From assembly GCF_004346035.1 (NCBI RefSeq), contig NZ_SLZN01000003.1, positions 124,001 to 188,000 on the forward strand: a stretch of DNA of 64,000 nucleotides. The letters run 5' to 3'. The notes under the pieces were generated by a model. That model ran no database searches. It was not told the DNA's origin and saw only the letters and a list, made by a program, of their open reading frames with translations. This DNA comes from Acidomonas methanolica (GTDB lineage Bacteria; Pseudomonadota; Alphaproteobacteria; Acetobacterales; Acetobacteraceae). Positions within the stretch are counted from its first letter, which is position 1. The number at the start of each line of letters is the position of its first letter. The translations under genes and the position numbers were made by a program. This document shows positions 52,765-59,771 of this stretch, in pieces.

Positions 52765-54513
52765 TCAGCTTTTCCTGTCGGCCAGCGCCCAGACATAGGC
52801 CGCGACGGCGTGGACATCGGAGGGGGAAAGGGACGTTCCGCCCTTCGCGGGCATGGCGCCCGGATAGTTCCGGGGCTTCGGCACGCCCTCCGTGATGGTC
52901 TTTTCGAGCCCGGCCACACTGCCGTCGCTCCAGATCCGCGGGAGAGCCGTCAGGTCGGGGCCCATCGTGGAGCCCTTGCCGTCCGAGCCATGGCAGCCCG
53001 AGCAGGTGCCGCTCCGCGCTTCGCCGTGGAAGATGCGGTTTCCCAGCGCGAGTTCGTCACGCGTCACGCCGGGCGCGAGGGGCAGGGTGGCGGTCTCGTC
53101 GGGCCGCCCGGCATCGGCGTGCAGCCCCTCGGGCGGCAGGACCGGACCGCCCGTGGGAGTCGTCAGCGCGCTCGTGCCCTGCGCCGTCGCCACTTTCGCC
53201 GGTTCCGCGCCCTGATAGGTCACGCGCCAGATCCGCCCGTGGAGATCGTCGGAAATGAAGAGCGCGCCGTCGGGCGAGGCGGCGAGGCCGGAGGGACGGA
53301 AGGCGGCGCGTCCGGGTTCCATGTATTGTCCCGCGAAGCCGTCGGCGAACACGATCCAGTCGCCCGAGGGCTTGCCGTGGGAGAGCGGCTGGAAGACGAC
53401 GTTATAGCCGCCCTGCCGCATGGGCGAGCGGTTCCATGACCCGTGGAACGCGATGAAGGCCCCGCCCCGATAGGCCGCCGGGAAGGCGGGCGCGTTGTCG
53501 ATCAGCAGGTCGTTGGGGCCCCAATGCGCCGGGAAGGCGGCGACGGGCAGAGATTTCGTCGCGCACACGCCCTGTTTGTGGCCGCCATCCCCGCCATATT
53601 CCGGCCCGAGGACGAGTTGCTTGCGCAGCCCGTCATAATAGCATTCCGGCCAGCCGAAATCGGCGTTCTGTTTCAACGCGACGAGTTCCTCGGCGGGCAG
53701 CTCGGCGCTCTGCGTCGGCGTGTAGAGTTTCGGCCAGTTCTGCCAGAGCTGGTCGCGGCCGTGCTGCGTCGCATAGAGCTGTCCGTCGGCGTCGAAGGCG
53801 AGGCCCTCGCCGTTGCGCAGGCCGGTTGCGTAGCGCGCCGCCGGGGAAAAGACCTGCCCGGTGGCGTTGGCATCGTAGCGCCAGATGCCGCCGCGCGTTT
53901 CGGCCTCGGTGCAGGGGGTGAGGCCCTTCGACCCCTCCATGCGGTTCTTCGCCTGGCAGGCATTCGTCGCGGTGCCGGAATCGAGGAAGATCGTCCCCCT
54001 GGAATCGATGATGAACGGATGCATCGGGTGGTCGCCCGTCAGGGGCATGCCGGAGAGCACGATGTCATATCGCGCATCCGGCGCGATCGCGCCCGGCGGC
54101 AGGCGGAAGCGGACGATCCTGTCGTTCTCCTCGGCGTAGATCGCGCCGTTGTAATAGGCGATGCCCGTGCCGCCGGCGGAGCCTTCGGCGATTCCGTCGC
54201 CGAAACGCTGGATCGTGTCGGCGTGGCCGGTCTGATGCGTGTCCTGCAGGGCGATGAGGAATCCGCCCGGCGGCACCGCTTCATCGCGATAATACCTGCC
54301 GCTCCAGGTGTTGACGTAGAGCACGCCGTTCGGGGCCATGACCATGTGGCGCACATGGCCGAGATGATCCGCGAAGATCGTCGCGCAGAAGCCGGGCGAC
54401 AGGCTGAGGCCGCCGGTCGCGCACTGGTCGTCCGCCCTGGCGGGGGTCGACGCGGCCACCAGAACGAGGCTTCCGGCCAGGATGGCGGCGAAGGTCGGGA
54501 GATGTCGGGTCAT
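52765..54513 (-). CDS. PQQ-type sorbosone dehydrogenase-like enzyme with C-terminal cytochrome c
   Basis: The 582-aa periplasmic protein has a signal peptide (about residues 1-27, ending PARA). The N-terminal 430 residues form a six-bladed beta-propeller of the soluble quinoprotein dehydrogenase type (HVRHMVMAPNGVLYVNTWSG, GSWNRSPMRQGGYNV, ASPDGALFISDDLHGRIW). The last 110 residues are a cytochrome c domain with heme motif CSGCH and the Met ligand in GAMPAKGG. It should oxidise a sugar or sugar aldehyde and pass electrons to the respiratory chain. An SD CAGGAAA precedes the start. It follows the SMP-30-like gene, 20 bases apart, probably as one operon. Confidence 0.82.
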   Translation of the reverse strand: MTRHLPTFAAILAGSLVLVAASTPARADDQCATGGLSLSPGFCATIFADHLGHVRHMVMAPNGVLYVNTWSGRYYRDEAVPPGGFLIALQDTHQTGHADTIQRFGDGIAEGSAGGTGIAYYNGAIYAEENDRIVRFRLPPGAIAPDARYDIVLSGMPLTGDHPMHPFIIDSRGTIFLDSGTATNACQAKNRMEGSKGLTPCTEAETRGGIWRYDANATGQVFSPAARYATGLRNGEGLAFDADGQLYATQHGRDQLWQNWPKLYTPTQSAELPAEELVALKQNADFGWPECYYDGLRKQLVLGPEYGGDGGHKQGVCATKSLPVAAFPAHWGPNDLLIDNAPAFPAAYRGGAFIAFHGSWNRSPMRQGGYNVVFQPLSHGKPSGDWIVFADGFAGQYMEPGRAAFRPSGLAASPDGALFISDDLHGRIWRVTYQGAEPAKVATAQGTSALTTPTGGPVLPPEGLHADAGRPDETATLPLAPGVTRDELALGNRIFHGEARSGTCSGCHGSDGKGSTMGPDLTALPRIWSDGSVAGLEKTITEGVPKPRNYPGAMPAKGGTSLSPSDVHAVAAYVWALADRKS

Positions 54514-54533
54514 GAAAGATTTCCTGCGGAATT

Positions 54534-55532
54534 TCAGGGCGTCTGCTGCGTCGCGAGTGGAACGGCGACAAGGCGGAAGGGCAGGACGGGATTGGGCGGC
54601 GACTGCCCGAACAGGCGGGGAAGCTGGCCCTCCGACACCCAGGCCGTGCCGTTCGTCTCGGTGACGCCTGTCGGGTTGAGCAGCGCATCGCGCAAGGTGG
54701 TGATCTGGACGTCGTCGCCGTCGATCGCCATGCGGTCGAGCCGCCCGGCGCCCTCGATGAGCAGGAAACCGCCGCCGCTCGTGCGCCGCAACCCGTCGGC
54801 CAGAACCAGCGGCCGGGAAGGGCGCAGGCGCTCGACGCGGAGCGGCCTGCCGTCCTTCATCACCACGCGCAGGAGGGTCGCGGTGTTGAAGGTGTCGACA
54901 TAGAGATTGCCGTCGGCCCCGAAGGCGATGCCATCGAGCCCCGCGCCGGTTTTGGGGGGTGTGAAGAGCGGGGAGGTCAGCCAGATCGTCAGCTTGCGCG
55001 TGACCGGGTCGAGTCGCAGGATCTGCGGCTTCGCCGAATTCGTCACGTAGAGCGCTCCGTCCGGGCCGACGGTGCTGTCATTGCAGAGATTGCCGTCGCC
55101 GGGAAAACGCGCGCTGATGAGGCCGAGGCCGGTATGGAGGTCGAACCCCTTGATCCAGCTTCCGGTAGCGTTGCCGGGCGTGGAAATGCCACGGGCGGAC
55201 AGGTCGTTCGAGCAGGCCCAGAGGAGACCGGCCTTTTCATCCGCGAACACGCCGAAAATCGAGCGGGTGCCGAAGGTGCCGGGCTTGATCCAGAGTTCCG
55301 CCTGTGCCGCGCCCGGCTTGGCGCGGAAGATGCCGCCCGAGGCGAGGCTTCCGGCGAAGAGCGTGCCATCCGACAGGGACGTCACGCTTTCGGGGAAGAC
55401 CAGCGGGCCGGGCAGGATGACGGACTCGGCCGCCCTTGCGCCGCCGGGCCCGAGAAACGCGAAAAGGAGAGATGCGCAAAAGAAAAACGCACGGAGGAGA
55501 GGCGTCCGGGGGCAAGGAAAGCGCGGGCGCAT
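54534..55532 (-). CDS. Periplasmic SMP-30/gluconolactonase-like beta-propeller protein
   Basis: The 332-aa protein has a signal peptide (about residues 1-35, ending GARAAE). The rest is a beta-propeller of the SMP-30 or strictosidine-synthase type: VFPESVTSLSDGTLFAGSL, NLCNDSTVGPDGALYVTN, LDGIAFGADGNLYVDTFN, VLADGLRRTSGGGFLLI. The D and N ligands of the metal site are likely in the NDST and DGLR segments. It may hydrolyse a sugar lactone made by the dehydrogenase downstream. The start is uncertain: the ATG at 55532 gives a regular signal, the ATG at 55580 would add 16 residues; neither has a good SD. Confidence 0.7.
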   Translation of the reverse strand: MRPRFPCPRTPLLRAFFFCASLLFAFLGPGGARAAESVILPGPLVFPESVTSLSDGTLFAGSLASGGIFRAKPGAAQAELWIKPGTFGTRSIFGVFADEKAGLLWACSNDLSARGISTPGNATGSWIKGFDLHTGLGLISARFPGDGNLCNDSTVGPDGALYVTNSAKPQILRLDPVTRKLTIWLTSPLFTPPKTGAGLDGIAFGADGNLYVDTFNTATLLRVVMKDGRPLRVERLRPSRPLVLADGLRRTSGGGFLLIEGAGRLDRMAIDGDDVQITTLRDALLNPTGVTETNGTAWVSEGQLPRLFGQSPPNPVLPFRLVAVPLATQQTP

Positions 55533-55775
55533 GCTCCCCGCGACGAAACCCGATCCGTTCGAGAAGGGATGCTTTCTCATTTCCGATTGTCCCGATCCGC
55601 TCTCACATCTTTTGAAAAACATAACTTTCGGCGTCCGTAACGTCCCGGAAGTGTACCCCCGGGCGCGCGTCATGCGCCAGATAAAACAGCAGCAGGCATG
55701 CTCTGGTTTGATTTTCAGGGTCCGCCCGAACCCGTCCCGCGTGACGGCGCTTCCGGGACCGGCCGCGCGGGTCTC

Positions 55776-55824
55776 TTGATCTGTATCAACGAAGCGGAAA
55801 GGCGGGTCTTCTATACCGGAATTG
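55776..55824 (+). promoter_or_regulatory. FNR/Anr-type box with class II promoter spacing, upstream of the adh-aldh genes
   Basis: TTGATCTGTATCAA (55776-55789) is a perfect TTGAT-N4-ATCAA palindrome. A -10-like TATACC lies at 55812-55817. If transcription starts at the G at 55824, the box centre is at -41.5, the position of class II FNR-activated promoters. The gap of about 300 bases between the divergent genes (55581-55881) shows no other feature. Confidence 0.65.
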
Positions 55825-55881
55825 AGGATTGGACGAAGAGGCCGCCCGATTGAGGGCGGCGATGAAGAAAGGGCTTTTCCT

Positions 55882-56940
55882 ATGGTCGCGCCTGTTCCCA
55901 CCATGATGAAAGCGGCGGTCGTCAAGGCGTTTGGCGCGCCCTTGAGTATCGAGACGGTGCCTGTCCCGTCCATCGGCCGGCATCAGGTTCTGGTGCGCAT
56001 GATGACGTGTGGCGTCTGTCATACGGATCTGCACGCCGCGCGGGGGGACTGGCCGGTCAAGCCGGGTCTGCCCTTCATCCCCGGTCATGAAGGTGTCGGC
56101 GAGATCGTCGCGGCGGGCGACGACGTGCGCTGGGTGAAGCCCGGCGATATCGTGGGCGTGCCCTGGCTGCACGCCGCCTGCGGGCATTGTCCGCATTGTC
56201 TCGGCGGGTGGGAGACGCTGTGCGAGGGGCAGCAGGATACGGGGTATTCTGTGAATGGCTGCTTCGCCGAATATGTCGTCGCGGAGGCGGATTATGTGGC
56301 GCGGATTCCGCCGGGTGTCGATCTGCTGGAGATCGCGCCGGTGCTCTGCGCCGGGGTGACGGTCTACAAGGGGTTGAAGATGACCGACACCAAGCCGGGC
56401 GACTGGGTGGTCGTGGCGGGTGTGGGCGGCCTGGGGCAGATGGCGGTGCAGTTCGGCGTCGCCATGGGGCGGAATGTGATCGCCCTCGATATCGACGACG
56501 GCAAGCTCGCCACGGCCAGAGCGCTCGGAGCCGCGCATTGCATCAACGCGGAGACGCAGGACCCGGGGGCGGAGATCCGGAAGCGCGTCGGCGGCGCGCA
56601 TGGCGTGTTGGTGACGGCTGTTTCCCTGCGTGCTTTTTCACAGACGATGTGTTATGTCCGTCGCGGGGGCACGATCGTGCTGACGGGTTTGCCGCCGGGC
56701 GAATTCCCGATCTCGGTCTTCGACATGGTGATGGCCGGCGTCACGATACGCGGCTCCATCGTGGGAACCCGTCTCGACATGATCGAGGCGCTGTCGTTTT
56801 TCGCGGAAGGCAAGATCAGGGCCGTCGTCAAACCGGACAGGCTGGAGAACATCAACCGGATTTTCACAGCTCTCGACGAGGGTAAGGTCGAGGGGCGCAT
56901 CGTCCTCGATTTCCGCGGGAAGACGTCAGACACGGCCTGA
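55882..56940 (+). CDS. adhP: Zinc-dependent alcohol dehydrogenase, AdhP-like
   Basis: The 352-aa enzyme has the catalytic zinc site CGVCHTDLHAARGDW and GHEGVGEI, the structural zinc site CGHCPHCLGGWETLC, and the NAD-binding VAGVGGLGQMAVQFG. AdhP-type enzymes interconvert ethanol and acetaldehyde. The ATG at 55882 is chosen; MMKAAVVK seven codons later is the common family start. The FNR-type promoter and the following aldehyde dehydrogenase gene point to use under low oxygen. Confidence 0.88.
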   Translation: MVAPVPTMMKAAVVKAFGAPLSIETVPVPSIGRHQVLVRMMTCGVCHTDLHAARGDWPVKPGLPFIPGHEGVGEIVAAGDDVRWVKPGDIVGVPWLHAACGHCPHCLGGWETLCEGQQDTGYSVNGCFAEYVVAEADYVARIPPGVDLLEIAPVLCAGVTVYKGLKMTDTKPGDWVVVAGVGGLGQMAVQFGVAMGRNVIALDIDDGKLATARALGAAHCINAETQDPGAEIRKRVGGAHGVLVTAVSLRAFSQTMCYVRRGGTIVLTGLPPGEFPISVFDMVMAGVTIRGSIVGTRLDMIEALSFFAEGKIRAVVKPDRLENINRIFTALDEGKVEGRIVLDFRGKTSDTA

Positions 56941-56984
56941 AACGGGCCGAACCTAAACATCATCAGCAAGAGATCCATCTCACT

Positions 56985-58376
56985 ATGGCTTATGCAACGA
57001 CCACGCCGTTCACCGGCGAGACGATCAAGGTATTCGCGGATGCGACGGATCAGGAGATCGATCTGGCTCTCGAGCAGACCGATCGCGCCTTCCGGTCCTG
57101 GAGGCACAGCGCCTTCGCCCGGCGCGCTGAAGTCATGCACAATGCGGCCGCCATTCTGCGGCGCGACATCGACCGTTACGCCCGGCTGCTGACGCTGGAG
57201 ATGGGCAAGCTCTTCGCCGAGGCGAAGGCGGAGACCGAGCTTTCGGCGGCGATCTTCGAGTATTACGCGCTGAATGCCGAGGCGCTGCTCGTGCCTGACA
57301 TCCTGCCCGTCGCCTCGAGGGACGAAGGGCGCGCGCGCATCGTCTATGAGCCCGAGGGCGTGATCCTCGCCATCGAGCCGTGGAACTTCCCCTTCTATCA
57401 GGTCGCCCGCATCATCGCGCCGCAGCTCTCGGCGGGGAACACGGTGTTGCTCAAGCACGCCTCGAACGTGCCGCAATGCGCCCTGGCCATGGAGAGTCTG
57501 ATGGTCGAGGCGGGGCTGCCGGAGGGCGGGTTCCGCAACATCTTTCCGACCCGCGGCCAGTTGGCCCGGATCATCGCCGATCCGCGCGTGCGCGGCGTGG
57601 CGCTGACGGGGTCGGAGGGCGCCGGGGCGACGGTCGCGTCGCAGGCCGGGCAGGCGCTGAAGAAGACGACGATGGAACTCGGCGGGGCCGACGCCTTCGT
57701 GGTGCTGAACGACGCCGATCTGGAAAAGACCGTGAAATGGGCCGTGTTCGGGCGGCACTGGAATGCCGGTCAGGTCTGTGTCTCGTCCAAGCGCATGATC
57801 ATCGAGGACGGGGTCTATGACGACTTCCTCGATCTCTATCGCAAGGGCGTGCGGGAATTGCGGATGGGCGATCCGATGGCGGCCGAGACCTCGCTCGCGC
57901 CGCTGTCCTCGGCCGGTGCCGCCGCCGATCTGAAGAAGCAGCTCGGGGAAGCGATCGGCCATGGCGCGCAGGCGGAGACGATCGCCCTCGACATGCCGGA
58001 ACAGGGCAGCTTCGCGCAGCCGACCATCCTGACCGGGATCGACGGGCAGAATCCGGCGCGGCACATGGAGTTCTTCGGTCCGGTCTCGATGCTGTTCCGC
58101 GCGGCGGATCTGGAGGACGCCGTCCGCATCGCCAATGACACGCCCTACGGCCTCGGCGGCTCGGTGTTCACCAGGGACACGGAGAAGGGCGTGGAGGTCG
58201 CGCGGCGGATCGACACGGGCATGGTCTATGTCAACCATCCGACCATGGTGAAGGCGGACCTGCCGTTCGGCGGCGTGAAGCGGTCCGGTTTCGGGCGCGA
58301 ACTGATCGGGCTCGGCATCAAGGAATTCGTCAATGCCAAGCTGATCGATGTGGTGGACATCGATGCGCCGTTCTGA
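56985..58376 (+). CDS. NAD(P)-dependent aldehyde dehydrogenase, succinate-semialdehyde type
   Basis: The 463-aa enzyme has IEPWNFPFYQVARIIAPQL, the Glu base in TMELGGADAFVVL, the catalytic Cys in GQVCVSSKRMIIEDG, and FFGPVSMLFR. The sequence fits the GabD/SSADH-like (short) group, but bacterial family members accept many aldehydes. It lies 44 bases after adhP in the same orientation and could oxidise the acetaldehyde formed there or another aldehyde. Confidence 0.85.
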   Translation: MAYATTTPFTGETIKVFADATDQEIDLALEQTDRAFRSWRHSAFARRAEVMHNAAAILRRDIDRYARLLTLEMGKLFAEAKAETELSAAIFEYYALNAEALLVPDILPVASRDEGRARIVYEPEGVILAIEPWNFPFYQVARIIAPQLSAGNTVLLKHASNVPQCALAMESLMVEAGLPEGGFRNIFPTRGQLARIIADPRVRGVALTGSEGAGATVASQAGQALKKTTMELGGADAFVVLNDADLEKTVKWAVFGRHWNAGQVCVSSKRMIIEDGVYDDFLDLYRKGVRELRMGDPMAAETSLAPLSSAGAAADLKKQLGEAIGHGAQAETIALDMPEQGSFAQPTILTGIDGQNPARHMEFFGPVSMLFRAADLEDAVRIANDTPYGLGGSVFTRDTEKGVEVARRIDTGMVYVNHPTMVKADLPFGGVKRSGFGRELIGLGIKEFVNAKLIDVVDIDAPF

Positions 58377-58382
58377 CGGATG

Positions 58383-58404
58383 GGAGGGGGCTTGGTCCCC
58401 CTCC
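58383..58404. terminator. Bidirectional hairpin terminator
   Basis: GGAGGGGG and CCCCCTCC form an 8-bp stem around CTTGGT, between the convergent aldehyde dehydrogenase and DUF1275 genes. No long T-tract is present. Confidence 0.6.
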
Positions 58405-58416
58405 TTCCAGCCGTCC

Positions 58417-59178
58417 TCAGACGGGCTTCGTCGTGTTCTCCGCAGGAGGCGCGGGGGGCGACGCGGCGTCCCGCTTCGGGGATTTCGCGGTCGGCAAGGC
58501 CAGGGCGACGAGCAGGGCGGCCACGCCCAGCAGGAAGGTCGGGCCCAGCCGGGCATAGCTGAACGCGCCCGCGATTCCGCCGAGGGCGAAGGCGCAGACG
58601 ATGCCGAGATGCAGGCGCAGGCGTTCGGCAAGCTGCGCGCGGCGTTCCCGCGCCGTCGGGTCGCCGCGGATGGCGAGCCAGTCGGCGAGGGCGATGCCGA
58701 CATCGGTGAGCATGCCCGTCATATGCGTCGTCCGCACCCGCGCGCCGGAAATGCGGGTGACGGTGGCGTTCTGCAATCCCATGAGAAAGCTCAGCCCGAA
58801 GGCCAGCGTGTCCTGGCGCTCGATGGCGGGGAGCGCGAGGTCGAACGCGCCGAGCAGGGCGAGCAGGGCGGCTTCGAGCAGAATGTCCCAGGCATAGATC
58901 GAGGCCGCGTTGCGGCGGCGGCCGAGATTGACGAGAACCGTCGCCACGACGGCGCCGGACACGAAAGCGGCGAGAAGACCGGCATAGGACAGGGCGACGG
59001 CCAGCGCCCCGTCATGGACCGAGGTGCTGAGCGCCGAGAGGTTGCCGGTCATGTTGGCCGAATAATAGCCGACGGCGAAGAAGCCCGCGGCGTTCACGGC
59101 GCCGGCCACGGCGGCGAGGGAGCAGCCGAGTTTCCAGTCCGCTGCGAAGCTCCGTCCGGCGCCTTCCTGTCGCAGCAT
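58417..59178 (-). CDS. DUF1275 (YoaK-like) membrane protein
   Basis: The 253-aa protein has six predicted TM helices and the DUF1275 signatures: VNAAGFFAVGYYSANMTGNL near the start and RVRTTHMTGMLTDVGIALAD in the middle, each with the MTG core. The family is widespread but of unknown function. The C-terminal 25 residues are Pro/Ala-rich. Confidence 0.82.
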   Translation of the reverse strand: MLRQEGAGRSFAADWKLGCSLAAVAGAVNAAGFFAVGYYSANMTGNLSALSTSVHDGALAVALSYAGLLAAFVSGAVVATVLVNLGRRRNAASIYAWDILLEAALLALLGAFDLALPAIERQDTLAFGLSFLMGLQNATVTRISGARVRTTHMTGMLTDVGIALADWLAIRGDPTARERRAQLAERLRLHLGIVCAFALGGIAGAFSYARLGPTFLLGVAALLVALALPTAKSPKRDAASPPAPPAENTTKPV

Positions 59179-59185
59179 GACGCGT

Positions 59186-59683
59186 TCAGTCCCGGGCGGC
59201 CATGACGCAGATCAGGGAAAAGAGGCGGCGGGCCGTGTCGAAATCCATGGCGACCTGCCCCTCCAGCATGGCGCGGAGTTCGGCCGCCGCCTCGTCATGC
59301 AGGGCGCGGCGGCCGAAATCCATCGCGCGGATACGGATGGGATTCCCCTCCGCGATCGCCTCCGCGTATGATTCGACCGTGAGATTGTAGTCCTTGATCA
59401 GGCGCCGCAACGGTGCGAGGGAAATCGGCAGGCGCAGGCGGGGCGCGTCCTCGGCGTCCCGGACGTCGAAGACCAGCTTTCCCGCCTGACGGGCGAGGTG
59501 GAGGATGAATGGGCCGTCAAGGCCGCCCGGCTGGAACGAGCCGGTGGAGATGAGATCCCTGACGGCCTGTTGCCGGTCGCGCCGACGTTCTTCAAGCACC
59601 GGCATGTCGCCTGACATGGCGTCCAGCACGACGTCGAGCAACGCGTCTGTTCGTGAGGGTCGGGGTGAGATCGTGTCAGCCAT
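59186..59683 (-). CDS. UPF0262 family protein
   Basis: The 165-aa protein matches the alphaproteobacterial UPF0262 family: LEERRRDRQQAVRDLI, NPIRIRAMDFGRRALHDEAA and MDFDTARRLFSLICVM. The function is unknown. It lies 7 bases upstream of the DUF1275 gene on the same strand and is probably co-transcribed. It is divergent from ppdK. Confidence 0.85.
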   Translation of the reverse strand: MADTISPRPSRTDALLDVVLDAMSGDMPVLEERRRDRQQAVRDLISTGSFQPGGLDGPFILHLARQAGKLVFDVRDAEDAPRLRLPISLAPLRRLIKDYNLTVESYAEAIAEGNPIRIRAMDFGRRALHDEAAAELRAMLEGQVAMDFDTARRLFSLICVMAARD

Positions 59684-59771
59684 CGCGGCGCGAGATTAGG
59701 CCGATGGCGCATTTACACAAGGCTTCAGGTCAGGAGAAGCCTTGCCCGGAAGAGGGTGGATGGAGAAGAGC

